Below, in pieces: positions 15,708 through 24,064 of a DNA stretch of 64,000 nt. The position numbers and the translations under genes were made by a program. Source of the stretch: Sphingopyxis panaciterrulae (lineage in GTDB: Bacteria > Pseudomonadota > Alphaproteobacteria > Sphingomonadales > Sphingomonadaceae). The DNA lies in assembly GCF_014199295.1 (NCBI RefSeq), contig NZ_JACIJH010000001.1:372001-436000 (forward strand). Reading direction: 5' to 3'. Numbering within the stretch: position 1 is the first letter of the stretch; the number at the start of each line of letters is the position of its first letter. Under the pieces are notes generated by a model. It was not told where the DNA came from and did no database searches. It saw nothing but the letters and a program-made list of their open reading frames with translations.

Positions 15708-16276
15708 TGGCTGCCTTCGGCGATCGCGGCTTCCTCCTCGGGGCGTGTCGCGCGGCCGAGCGCGGCGTTGCGATGCGGGAAGCGGCCGAAGCGGTCGATC
15801 ATGTCGAAATGCTTTTGCGCATAATCGTGGAAGGCAGGATCGGCGAGCTGGTGGAACAGGCGCAGCGATTCGCGCTGGTCGTCCCTGTCCTCGCTGTGCT
15901 GGAGGGGGAGGTAGGCGAACTGGCGGCGCTCGTCGGGCCAGTCCCGGTCCCAGCCCTTTTCGACGATGGCGCGCGCGATCGCGCGGGCGAGGCTGTCGGT
16001 CGCGAAGGCCTCGGCGCTGCCGCGAAATATATTGCGCGGCACCTGATCGAAGAGGATCGCCGCGGCGAGCGCGGTGTCGGGATCGGTCAGGAAGGCCTCA
16101 GGCGGCTGCGCGCGCAATGCCTCGCGCCAGTCGGCGGCGATGTCGCGCACCGCGGCATCGAAATCGGGGCCGCCGCCATACCAGTCGCCCATGCCGCGGC
16201 CGTCGAACCAGAAGGCAAGGAGCCGCACCGCCCAGTCGGGCGGCGGCGCGGCCGGCGCGGTTCCGCTGTCGCCCAC
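15701..16276 (-). CDS. DUF924 family protein
   Basis: A 191-residue all-helical protein of the DUF924 family, shown by LLAFWFDGRGMGDWYGG, ILFDQVPRNIFRGSAEAFATD, YLPLQHSEDRDDQRESL and RFGRFPHRNAALGR. The fold is TPR-like and no activity is established. The likely start is GTG at 16276, preceded by AAGGGG; the longer open frame would overlap the upstream gene. Its stop overlaps the next gene's GTG, so the two are coupled. Confidence 0.78.
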   Translation of the reverse strand: MGDSGTAPAAPPPDWAVRLLAFWFDGRGMGDWYGGGPDFDAAVRDIAADWREALRAQPPEAFLTDPDTALAAAILFDQVPRNIFRGSAEAFATDSLARAIARAIVEKGWDRDWPDERRQFAYLPLQHSEDRDDQRESLRLFHQLADPAFHDYAQKHFDMIDRFGRFPHRNAALGRATRPEEEAAIAEGSQW

Positions 16277-16283
16277 GTCCCCT

Positions 16284-16694
16284 TCACTTCGCAGCGGTAT
16301 CGACCTTGCGATAGGGAACGAACTCGCCGAGCGAAACGAAGCCCGCATACATATGGCTGTTGCGGTCGTGGAGCTGGATCGTGTCGATCGAGCAGAGCTG
16401 CGAGCCGGTCAATTTGGTGACGAGGATGTTGTCGTCGCCGTCGAGGGATTCGGCGCCGCCGCGCGGCCGGTTGACCCACAGGGTGCTGCCGACGCGATAG
16501 ACGATCGCGGTCTTGTCGACGACCTGCGAACTGGTGACCGACGACAGGGTGATGCAGTCGCGCGGCTCGCCGGCGGCGCGGCCCTCGAGCATCCTGGCGA
16601 GCTTTTCCTCGCCGGTCGGCCTGTCCTTGGCGACGGCGGCGGGCGCGGCCGCGAGCATCGCGGCGGAAAGGATGGTGGCAATCAGCGGTCGCAT
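16284..16694 (-). CDS. Secreted protein of unknown function (DUF6491-like)
   Basis: A 136-residue protein with a clear signal peptide (MRPLIATILSAAMLAAAPAAVA, cleavage near residue 22). The mature part has two cysteines (RDCITLSS and SQLCSID) that could form one disulfide, and a conserved-looking beta-rich core IVYRVGSTLWVNRPRGG...NILVTKLTG. This resembles small periplasmic proteins of sphingomonads and xanthomonads grouped as DUF6491. It lies 7 bases before the DUF924 gene and may be the first gene of that operon. Confidence 0.65.
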   Translation of the reverse strand: MRPLIATILSAAMLAAAPAAVAKDRPTGEEKLARMLEGRAAGEPRDCITLSSVTSSQVVDKTAIVYRVGSTLWVNRPRGGAESLDGDDNILVTKLTGSQLCSIDTIQLHDRNSHMYAGFVSLGEFVPYRKVDTAAK

Positions 16695-16791
16695 GGTTCG
16701 ACTCCTGCTTTCATAGGTCTCACCCTGAATGCGATCATAGCAGGAACAGGGTGAACGGTCGCTGACTGATTTTCACCGGAGTCGGGTGAGG

Positions 16792-16813
16792 CCCCTCCTC
16801 TTCAGAGGAGGGG
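16792..16813. repeat. Short palindrome identical to the outer arm at 9306
   Basis: A 22-base palindrome made of CCCCTCCTC, a short centre and GAGGAGGGG, identical to 9306-9327. It lies directly after the end of the next minus-strand gene and could serve as its terminator hairpin, though no T-run follows. Confidence 0.7.
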
Positions 16814-16824
16814 CGGATCGGCTT

Positions 16825-18051
16825 TCAGCACGCGCCCGGCGGTAGGGGGATACCGAGCGGGCCCTTGCATTTCTTTTTCTTCTTCTCGCGCGGCGCGCTG
16901 GCCGCATTGCCGCTGCCTCCGCCGAAATCGGCGCCGATCAGCAGCGAACTGTGCGAACGGAAGCGGGCCTTCGCGGTCCAGTCGATGTTCCACACCGCCT
17001 TACCCGCGGGCTTGGGCGGATAGGCGAAATCGACCTCTGGCCCGAAGGCGTTGAGGTTGCCGAACAGCATCTCGCCCGACGCCTGCTTGACCGCGGCCGG
17101 GATTTGGCAGCTCGTCTGGCTGGGCGGCATCACGACCTTTTGCGTCACCAGCCGGGCGACCGTCGCGGGGGGCAGCCAGTCCCACAGGCCGCCGCCGAAC
17201 TGGCGCGCGCTGCTGCTTGTCCACCAGACGATATCGCCGCCATCACCGCCGCGACCCATGCCGCCGAAGGTCCAGGCGACATAACCTGTCGCCGCCTGCA
17301 CCGCGTCCCAGCGCAGCATCACCGACCCGTCGGCCTGCTGCGTCGCCGACGCGTTCAGCGCGGGCATATAGTCCTGCGCGAGGGTGAAATTGATATCGGA
17401 GCCGACATTGCTGGCGATGCGGTGCGCGCCGAGCAGCGAGCTGTCCTTCGGCGGCTGCTTCGACGATTTGGCGTTCGGCCAGGCGGCATAGGAGGCGCTG
17501 TTCGACGCCGCGACCTGGCGGATGCGCGGAATGGTGGTGGTGAAGAGGTCGGGCGGCATCTGCCCCGCCGCGAGCTTCGAGAAGTCGATGACGACCGGCT
17601 GGCCCGGCCCCGGCGTTGCGCCGCAACCCCAGTAAAGCAGCATCCGCCCCTTGGGTCGCTCGAAGCCGCTGCCGCCCATGTCGTTGCCGTCATTCTGCGT
17701 TTGGCCCTTGCCGGGTTCGGGGCCGAGCAGCGGCACCGACTTGCCGAGCTTCGCCTGCGGCTCGAATATATGGTCGCCGCGCACCGGCGGGCTGGTCGGC
17801 CCCTGGTTCGATCCGAGGCGCAACTCGAGCGTGTGGGCGACCTTGCCCTCGGGGCCGCCGCCGAACATCATGCTCATCGCGCTGCCAAGCCCCGGCTTGC
17901 CGCCCGCGGCCATCGCCGCGAAGCCCGAGGCGGTCGCGACATCCATCTCGTAGCGCTCCTTGGGCCCCGTGGTCTTCTGGGCCGAGCCGGGTACCGCGGC
18001 GAGCGCGGCGGCGAGAGTCGTGACGGAAACCAGACGCAGAATCGAACGCAT
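16825..18051 (-). CDS. Secreted protein of unknown function, lysine-rich C-terminus
   Basis: A 408-residue protein with signal peptide MRSILRLVSVTTLAAALAAVPGSAQ. The mature part has Gly/Pro-rich stretches, an internal segment GSVMLRWDAVQAATGYVAWTFGG that reads like a fibronectin-III-type strand pair, and several Trp-rich patches (IVWWTSSS, GLWDWLPP). It ends with a run of five lysines followed by a short Gly/Pro segment and a terminal Cys (KCKGPLGIPLPPGAC). Gene position is isolated between a palindrome and a 140-base gap before tldD. I do not recognise the family beyond similar sphingomonad hypotheticals. Confidence 0.65.
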   Translation of the reverse strand: MRSILRLVSVTTLAAALAAVPGSAQKTTGPKERYEMDVATASGFAAMAAGGKPGLGSAMSMMFGGGPEGKVAHTLELRLGSNQGPTSPPVRGDHIFEPQAKLGKSVPLLGPEPGKGQTQNDGNDMGGSGFERPKGRMLLYWGCGATPGPGQPVVIDFSKLAAGQMPPDLFTTTIPRIRQVAASNSASYAAWPNAKSSKQPPKDSSLLGAHRIASNVGSDINFTLAQDYMPALNASATQQADGSVMLRWDAVQAATGYVAWTFGGMGRGGDGGDIVWWTSSSARQFGGGLWDWLPPATVARLVTQKVVMPPSQTSCQIPAAVKQASGEMLFGNLNAFGPEVDFAYPPKPAGKAVWNIDWTAKARFRSHSSLLIGADFGGGSGNAASAPREKKKKKCKGPLGIPLPPGAC

Positions 18052-18191
18052 GCTTGTCCTCCCTGTTGCCGGACAATCCGGCGGACGATGCGACCCGTAT
18101 CTTTTCTTGTGTTCAGGCGTCTATAGGCCGGCCGGCGGAGGGCGCCAAGTGATGGAGGTCACAAAGCGAACGCGACCCGAAGGGTTTCGCA

Positions 18192-19634
18192 TTAAGCCGT
18201 GCCGCCCACCGTCAGGCCGCTGACCAGCAGGGTCGGCTGGCCGACGCCGGCGGGCACGCTCTGGCCGCCCTTGCCGCAAACGCCGATGCCTTCGTCGAGC
18301 GCCATGTCGCTTCCGATGCCCATGACCTTGGTCAGCACGCTCGGCCCGTCGCCGATCAGCGTCGCGCCCTTGATCGAATCGCCGAGCCGGCCGTTCTCGA
18401 TCTTATAGGCCTCTGTGCAGGAAAAGACGAACTTGCCCGAAACGATGTCGACCTGTCCGCCGCCGAAGCTCTTGGCGAAGATGCCCGATTTGACGCGGCT
18501 CAGCAGTTCGGCGGGATCGTCGTTGCCGGCGCGCATGAAGGTGTTGGTCATCCGTGGCATCGGCGCGTGGGCGAAGCTTTCGCGGCGGCCGTTGCCGGTC
18601 GGCGCGACGCCCATCAGCCGGGCGTTGAGCCGGTCCTGCATATAGGCCTTCAATATGCCGTCCTCGATCAGGATATTCTCTTGCGTCGGCGTGCCCTCGT
18701 CGTCGATCGAGAGCGAGCCGCGGCGCCCGCCGTCCACAGGGCTTTCGAGGCTGCCGTCGTCGATCACGGTGACGCCGGGGGCGGCGACGCGCTGCCCGAT
18801 GCGGCCCGAAAAGGCGCTGGTGCCCTTGCGGTTGAAATCGCCTTCGAGCCCATGGCCAACCGCTTCATGGAGCAGTACGCCGGGCCATCCGGGGCCGAGC
18901 AGCACGGTCATCTCGCCCGCCGGGGCGTCGACCGCGCGCAGATTGACGAGCGCCTGGTTCAGCGCCTCGTCGATTGCGCGGTTCCACTGCGCCTCTTCGA
19001 ACAGATGATCGTACATATAGCGGCCGCCGAGGCCGAAATAGCCCGATTCGCGGCGGCCATTCTCCTCGACCACGATCGAGACGTTGAGGCGGACGAGCGG
19101 GCGGATATCGGTCGCGAGGAAGCCGTCGGCGCGGACGATCTCGACCACCGACCAGCTTCCGGCGAGCGCGACCGACACCTGCGCGACGCGCGGGTCGCGG
19201 GCGCGGGCGGCGGCGTCGACCCGCTGACAGAGGTCGACCTTTTTCGCGAAGGGAATCAGGTCGAGCGGGTTCGCCTCATCATAGAGATGGCGGTTGGTGC
19301 GCGCGGGCGGCGGCGCGGGCGGCGCCTTGGCGGGATCGAGCAGCGCCAGTGTTTCGGCGGCACGGCGGATCGCGCCGGCGCTGATATCGCTCGCATGGGC
19401 AAAGCCCGTCATCTCGCCCGACACGGCGCGCAGGCCGAAGCCGGCGTCGGTCGAATAGTCGGCGGTCTTGAGCCGCCCGTCATCGAATCCGAAGCTCTCG
19501 GTCGCGCGATATTGCAGGTAAAGCTCGCCGTCGTCGGCCCTGGCGAGGGCCTCGCGCGCGAGGCTCTGCGCCAGATCGGGGTCGAGCGCGTCGGCGCGGT
19601 AGAGGAAGCGGCGGGGGTCGGTCGGGCTTGTCAT
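18192..19634 (-). CDS. tldD: Metalloprotease TldD
   Basis: A 480-residue TldD protein. The N-terminal domain contains YLQYRATESFGFDDGRLK, and the metal site is LHEAVGHGLEGDFNRKG (HExxxH near residue 235-240) with the following EGDFNRKGTSAF typical for TldD. The C-terminal domain has LIGDGPSVLTKVMGIGSDMALDEGIGVCGKGGQSVPAGVGQP, standard for the family. With TldE it degrades unstructured peptides and matures microcin- or RiPP-type precursors; TldE is not in the window. Start MTSPTDPRRF gives the usual length; upstream frame has no homology. It is followed upstream by a lone family A palindrome. Confidence 0.93.
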   Translation of the reverse strand: MTSPTDPRRFLYRADALDPDLAQSLAREALARADDGELYLQYRATESFGFDDGRLKTADYSTDAGFGLRAVSGEMTGFAHASDISAGAIRRAAETLALLDPAKAPPAPPPARTNRHLYDEANPLDLIPFAKKVDLCQRVDAAARARDPRVAQVSVALAGSWSVVEIVRADGFLATDIRPLVRLNVSIVVEENGRRESGYFGLGGRYMYDHLFEEAQWNRAIDEALNQALVNLRAVDAPAGEMTVLLGPGWPGVLLHEAVGHGLEGDFNRKGTSAFSGRIGQRVAAPGVTVIDDGSLESPVDGGRRGSLSIDDEGTPTQENILIEDGILKAYMQDRLNARLMGVAPTGNGRRESFAHAPMPRMTNTFMRAGNDDPAELLSRVKSGIFAKSFGGGQVDIVSGKFVFSCTEAYKIENGRLGDSIKGATLIGDGPSVLTKVMGIGSDMALDEGIGVCGKGGQSVPAGVGQPTLLVSGLTVGGTA

Positions 19635-19714
19635 GCCGCCGATATAGGCGCGCAGGGCGTCGGGCGCAAAGGCCGTTCGTCCGGGAGCCGTTCCGGGCTG
19701 CATTCCCCATCTGC

Positions 19715-19740
19715 GTCATTCCCGCTTTCGCGGGAATGAC
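19715..19740. repeat. Single family A palindrome
   Basis: A perfect palindrome with 11-base stems (GTCATTCCCGC) around TTTC. It is one arm of the family seen as a pair at 629-705, here without a partner, so it is either a solo element or a remnant. Confidence 0.75.
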
Positions 19741-19788
19741 GAAGGTGTGAGAGGCTGAATATCCTGATCCGGTCGCTTCCGCCGACGC

Positions 19789-19998
19789 TCAGCCCTTGTC
19801 GGCGATTCCGCCGGCGAGGATGAAGCGGCGGTCGCAATAGCCGCAGTCGACATAGCCTTCGTCGGGGTCGATCTCGAGCCACACGCGCGGGTGACCGAGC
19901 GCTGCGTTGGCAAGGCCGTCGCCGGTGCCGTCGCAGGCGATGCGCGTTTTCTGGACGCGGAGCGTTTCGGGGGCCGGGGCGGGTGCAGCGTGGGTCAT
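19789..19998 (-). CDS. Zinc-finger domain protein (CHCC/NDUFS6-like)
   Basis: A 69-residue protein with the CHCC zinc-finger pattern: TRIACDGTGDGLANAALGHPRVWLEI followed by VDCGYCDRRF. The Cys-His-Cys-Cys set is that of the complex I accessory subunit NDUFS6, found in many alphaproteobacteria as a stand-alone small protein. Start MTHAAPAPAP precedes the domain at normal spacing. It lies divergent from the ABC ATPase gene with about 95 bases between. Confidence 0.8.
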   Translation of the reverse strand: MTHAAPAPAPETLRVQKTRIACDGTGDGLANAALGHPRVWLEIDPDEGYVDCGYCDRRFILAGGIADKG

Positions 19999-20092
19999 GG
20001 ACCGCGCCCATAGCAAGCGTCTCGCGCCTCGGCAATCGGCTGTGCGCCGCAGCCTCTTTCGCACCCGTCGCGCCGCCGCTATGGAGGCCGCC

Positions 20093-21016
20093 ATGAATGA
20101 AGCCGCCATCCGCATCGACGCCGTCTCCAAAATCTATGCCGGCGGCAAGCAGGCCCTCGACACCGTCAGTTTCGACGTGCCGCGCGGGGAGATTTTCGGG
20201 CTGCTGGGGCCGAACGGCGCGGGCAAGTCGACGCTGATCAACATCCTGGCGGGACTCGTCAACAAGACGAGCGGGTTGGCGAGCATCTGGGGCTTCGACA
20301 TCGACGCCGATCCGCGCAACGCCAAATATTCGATCGGCATCGTGCCGCAGGAGATCGTCTTCGATCCCTTCTTCACCCCCTATGAGACGCTGGAGAATCA
20401 GGCGGGACTCTATGGGGTACCGAAGGAGCGGCGGATTTCGGACGAGCTGCTCGCAGCGGTGCATCTGTCGGACAAGCGCGATGCCTATGCGCGGACGCTG
20501 TCGGGGGGCATGAAGCGCCGGCTGCTCGTCGCCAAGGCGATGGTCCATTCGCCGCCGATCATCGTCCTCGACGAACCGACCGCGGGGGTCGACATCGAGC
20601 TGCGCCAGCAGCTCTGGGACTATGTCCAGCGCCTCAACGACCGCGGCGTGACCGTGGTGCTGACGACCCATTATCTGGAAGAGGCCGAGGAATTGTGCGA
20701 CCGCATCGCGATCATCAACCACGGCCGGCTGATCGCGAACAAGCCGACGCGCGAGCTGGTCGACATGGCGCGCGAGAAGATCGTCGTCGTGACGCTGGAT
20801 GAGGATGTCACCGTGCTGCCGACGCACCCCGCCTTCGACAAGGTCGAGCGCGAGGGCGAGCGGGGCCTGGCGATCAGTTACAACAAGGACCGGATGAACG
20901 CGGGCGAGGTGCTCGCGGCGGTGAATGCCATGGGGCACGGCATCGTCGACGTCTCGACCCGCGAGGCCGATCTGGAGGATGTGTTCCTGAATTTGACGCG
21001 GGCGGCGGCACAATAG
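20093..21016 (+). CDS. ABC transporter ATP-binding protein (ABC-2/DrrA-like)
   Basis: A 307-residue ATPase. Walker A GPNGAGKST (about residue 38), Q-loop IGIVPQEIVFDPFFTPYE, signature LSGGMKRRL, Walker B IIVLDEPTAGVD and the switch region VVLTTHYLEEAEEL are complete. The C-terminal extension after residue 220 is that of DrrA/CcmA-type ATPases that energise ABC-2 exporters. The start is ATG at 20093, with GGAGG five bases upstream. The expected membrane subunit is absent on both sides: the next gene is nadB, past a repeat pair, so the permease must be elsewhere. Confidence 0.9.
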   Translation: MNEAAIRIDAVSKIYAGGKQALDTVSFDVPRGEIFGLLGPNGAGKSTLINILAGLVNKTSGLASIWGFDIDADPRNAKYSIGIVPQEIVFDPFFTPYETLENQAGLYGVPKERRISDELLAAVHLSDKRDAYARTLSGGMKRRLLVAKAMVHSPPIIVLDEPTAGVDIELRQQLWDYVQRLNDRGVTVVLTTHYLEEAEELCDRIAIINHGRLIANKPTRELVDMAREKIVVVTLDEDVTVLPTHPAFDKVEREGERGLAISYNKDRMNAGEVLAAVNAMGHGIVDVSTREADLEDVFLNLTRAAAQ

Positions 21017-21041
21017 GGATACCCCTTTTCGCCGTTCGGGC

Positions 21042-21104
21042 TGAGCTTGTCGAAGCCCCGTCCTTCCTTTAGCGCAAGGGAAATACGGTCCTTCGACAAG
21101 CTCA
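21042..21104. repeat. Paired palindromic repeat, family B
   Basis: TGAGCTTGTCGAAG (21042-21055) and its exact inverse (21091-21104) flank a 35-base spacer. The surrounding CGTTCGGGC / GACGAACGG also pairs. The same core pair is found inside larger elements at 5544-5613 and 9400-9467. Confidence 0.85.
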
Positions 21105-21129
21105 GGACGAACGGAAGGGAAGGTGCGCT

Positions 21130-22719
21130 GTGGCTCTGCCGAATAGCGATCACGACGTCATCATCATCGGCTCCGGCGCGGCGGGGCTGACCGCCGCGAT
21201 CACGCTTGCCGACCATTGCCGCGTGCTCGTCCTCGCGAAGGGCGAGTTGACCGGCGGGTCGACCGCCTGGGCGCAGGGTGGGATCGCGGCGGTGCTCGAT
21301 GCTGGCGACACGTTCGAAAATCATATCGAGGATACGATGGTCGCGGGTGCGGGACTCAACCGGCGCGAGACGGTCGAGTTCGTGGTCGAGAATGCCCCGC
21401 ACGCGATCGAGCGGCTGATCGAGATGGGGGTCGCCTTCAACAAGGAGGAAGGCGCGCTCCACCTGACGCGCGAGGGCGGGCATTCGCATCGCCGCATCGT
21501 CCATGTCGACGATGCGACCGGCTGGGCGGTGCAGGCGGCGCTGCTGCGGACCGCCGAGGCGCATCCGAACATCACCCTGCTCCCCGGACAGGCGTGCATC
21601 GACCTGATCACCGGCCGGCACGAGGAACGCTATTCGGGGTCGGGGCGCGTCTGGGGCGTCTATGCGCTCGACGAAGCGACGGGGAAGGTCCACGCCCATG
21701 TCGGGCGTGCGACGATCCTCGCGAGCGGCGGGGCGGGGCGCGTCTATCAATTCTCGACCGCCCCCAGGGGCGCGACCGGCGACGGCATCGCGATGGCGTG
21801 GCGCGCGGGTTGCCGCGTCTCCAACATGGAGATGATGCAGTTCCACCCGACCTGCCTCTATAATCTGGAGGTCAAGAATTTCCTGATCACCGAGGCGGTG
21901 CGCGGCGAGGGCGGCATATTGAAGCACCCGGTCACCGGGCATCGCTACATGCCCGATTACGATCCGCGCGCCGAACTGGCACCGCGCGACATCGTGGCGC
22001 GCGCGAACGACGATCAGATCAAGCGCTTCGGACTCGATTACGTCCACCTCGACATCAGCGACAAGGACCCCGATTTCGTCGCGGGGCATTTCCCCAACAT
22101 CTACGAAAAGCTGCTGACGCTCGGCATCGACATGACCAAGCAGCCGATCCCGGTGGTGCCCGCGCAGCATTATACCTGCGGCGGTGTGCTGATCGACCTC
22201 GACGGGCGCACCGACCTTCCCGGGCTTTATGCCGCGGGCGAGGTGACCGAAAGCGGGCTGCACGGGGCGAACCGCCTCGCGTCGAACAGCCTGCTAGAAT
22301 GTTTCGTCTTCGGTGAGGCGGCGGCGAAGCATATCGTCCGCCATTGGGACGAGCTGGGGGCGCCGCCTGCGATTCATCCGTGGGACGAAAGCCGCGTCAC
22401 CGATTCGGACGAAGAGGTCGTCATCAAGCAGAACTGGACCGAGATCCGCCGCTTCATGTGGAATTATGTCGGCATCGTCCGCACCACGAAGCGGCTGGAG
22501 CGCGCGCAGCACCGCATCAACATGCTATCGGGCGAGGTCGGCGAATATTATGGCCATTTCCGCGTGACCACCGACCTGATCGAGCTGCGCAACCTGCTCC
22601 AATGCGCCGAACTGATCGTGAAGAGCGCGCTCCACCGCAAGGAAAGCCGCGGGCTGCACTATACGCTCGATTATCCCGAACTGGCGGCGGAGGCGGTCGA
22701 TACGGTGCTGGTGCCGTGA
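21130..22719 (+). CDS. nadB: L-aspartate oxidase
   Basis: A 529-residue flavoenzyme that oxidises L-aspartate to iminoaspartate, the first step of NAD synthesis. FAD motif VIIIGSGAAGLTAAITLAD at the N-terminus, GGSTAWAQGGIAAV (about 43-56), EGGHSHRRIVHVDDATG (substrate region), LASGGAGRVYQFSTAP, MEMMQFHPTCLYN, ITEAVRGEGGIL, HYTCGGVLIDLDGRT, ESGLHGANRLASNSLLECFVFG are all standard NadB signatures. It begins with GTG. The nadA and nadC genes are not in the window. The gene is bounded by repeat elements on both sides. Confidence 0.94.
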   Translation: MALPNSDHDVIIIGSGAAGLTAAITLADHCRVLVLAKGELTGGSTAWAQGGIAAVLDAGDTFENHIEDTMVAGAGLNRRETVEFVVENAPHAIERLIEMGVAFNKEEGALHLTREGGHSHRRIVHVDDATGWAVQAALLRTAEAHPNITLLPGQACIDLITGRHEERYSGSGRVWGVYALDEATGKVHAHVGRATILASGGAGRVYQFSTAPRGATGDGIAMAWRAGCRVSNMEMMQFHPTCLYNLEVKNFLITEAVRGEGGILKHPVTGHRYMPDYDPRAELAPRDIVARANDDQIKRFGLDYVHLDISDKDPDFVAGHFPNIYEKLLTLGIDMTKQPIPVVPAQHYTCGGVLIDLDGRTDLPGLYAAGEVTESGLHGANRLASNSLLECFVFGEAAAKHIVRHWDELGAPPAIHPWDESRVTDSDEEVVIKQNWTEIRRFMWNYVGIVRTTKRLERAQHRINMLSGEVGEYYGHFRVTTDLIELRNLLQCAELIVKSALHRKESRGLHYTLDYPELAAEAVDTVLVP

Positions 22720-22737
22720 GATTGGTGTAAGGAAAAT

Positions 22738-22859
22738 TTCACGCGAAGGCGCGAAGAGGTCGCGCTTGCCGCGAAGCGGCTTTTTCCAGAAACATCGCGG
22801 CAACCACGCGGTTGTATGAAAATGGGGCCATTCGGCCCAAGCAGGCCTCTTCGCGTGAA
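22738..22859. repeat. Paired repeat, family D
   Basis: TTCACGCGAAGGCGCGAAGAGG (22738-22759) pairs with the shorter CCTCTTCGCGTGAA (22846-22859); the right arm lacks one internal GGCGCGAA unit. The element lies between convergent nadB and the M20 gene. The spacer itself has short inverted pieces but no gene. Confidence 0.7.
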
Positions 22860-22861
22860 CT

Positions 22862-24064
22862 CTAACCGAACCCCTCGCTCAGAAACTGCTCCGCCAGCGC
22901 CGCGTGCAGCGCCGCGCCGCGTGCCATGACGCTTTCGTCGAGGACCATGCGGTTGGAGTGCAGGCCGCAGCAGGCGCGCCAGTCGCTGCCCTGCTCGCTC
23001 GCGCCGAGCCAGAACATCGCGCCGGGGACCTTTTCGAGGACGTAGGAGAAATCCTCGGCGCCCATCACCGGATTGTCCATCGTCAGCCACGCCGCTTCAC
23101 CGAAGGTTTCTTCGACCACCGATTGGCCGAAGGCGACGGCGCGGCTGTCGCAGATGGTGACGGGGAAGCCTTCCTCTATATGCACTTCGGCGGTGCAGCC
23201 GTGCGCTTCGGCGATCGCGGGGGCGAGGCGTTTCAGTTCCTCGGCCACCATCGCGCGACGGTGTGGCGACAGGGTGCGGATCGTGCCGAGCATCTCGGCG
23301 GTTTCGGGAATGATGTTGTTCGTGGTGCCCGCGGCGATCTTCGCGATGGTGATCACCGCGGGATCGAAGACCGAGATGCGGCGCGTCACCATCGTCTGGA
23401 TCGCGGTTACGATTGCGCAGGCGACGGGGATCGGGTCGATCGCATCCTGCGGCATCGAGGCATGGCCGCCCGCGCCCTTGACGATGATCGACAGCACGTC
23501 GGACGAAGCGAGCAGCGGCCCGGCGCGCCCCGCGAAGACGCCGTGCGGAGCGTTGGGCATGATGTGGAGCGCGAAGGCCGCGTCGGGCAGCGGGTCGATC
23601 AGCCCGTCCTGCAGCATGAAGCGCGCGCCGTGATGCCCCTCCTCGCCCGGCTGGAACATGAACATGACCGTGCCCGCGAGCCGGTCGCGCGCGGCCGAGA
23701 GCAACTTCGCCGCGCCGACGAGCATCGCGACATGCGTATCGTGCCCGCAGGCGTGCATCGCGCCGTTCGTTTCGGAGGTGAAGGCGAGCCCCGTATCCTC
23801 GACCAGCGGCAGCGCATCCATGTCGCCGCGCAGCAGCACGGTGCGCCCGTTCGCCGGCCCGCGCAGGATCGCGATCAGCCCGGTGGTCGACGGCCCCTCG
23901 CGAAATTCGAGCGGCAGGCCGGCGAGCGCATCCTTGATCTTCGCGAGTGTCTTGGGGTTCTGCAAGCCCAGTTCGGGCTCGCGGTGAATCGCGCGGCGGA
24001 GGTCGACGAGATCGTCGAGCAGCGTTTCGGCCTCGGCGGGCCAGCTTCGGGCGATCTCATTCAT
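22862..24064 (-). CDS. M20D-family amidohydrolase (hippurate hydrolase-like)
   Basis: A 400-residue zinc amidohydrolase. Characteristic pieces are LRRAIHREPELGLQNPKT, VLLRGDMDALPLVEDTG (metal Asp), MHACGHDTHVAMLVGAAKLL (metal Cys/His, residues about 102-120), FMFQPGEEGHHGARFML (catalytic Glu) and the terminal MGAEDFSYVLEKVPGAMFWLG. M20D enzymes release acyl groups from N-acyl amino acids. Its start overlaps the stop of the upstream acyl-CoA dehydrogenase (ATGA), so the pair may process an acylated amino compound; this is inference. Confidence 0.92.
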   Translation of the reverse strand: MNEIARSWPAEAETLLDDLVDLRRAIHREPELGLQNPKTLAKIKDALAGLPLEFREGPSTTGLIAILRGPANGRTVLLRGDMDALPLVEDTGLAFTSETNGAMHACGHDTHVAMLVGAAKLLSAARDRLAGTVMFMFQPGEEGHHGARFMLQDGLIDPLPDAAFALHIMPNAPHGVFAGRAGPLLASSDVLSIIVKGAGGHASMPQDAIDPIPVACAIVTAIQTMVTRRISVFDPAVITIAKIAAGTTNNIIPETAEMLGTIRTLSPHRRAMVAEELKRLAPAIAEAHGCTAEVHIEEGFPVTICDSRAVAFGQSVVEETFGEAAWLTMDNPVMGAEDFSYVLEKVPGAMFWLGASEQGSDWRACCGLHSNRMVLDESVMARGAALHAALAEQFLSEGFG

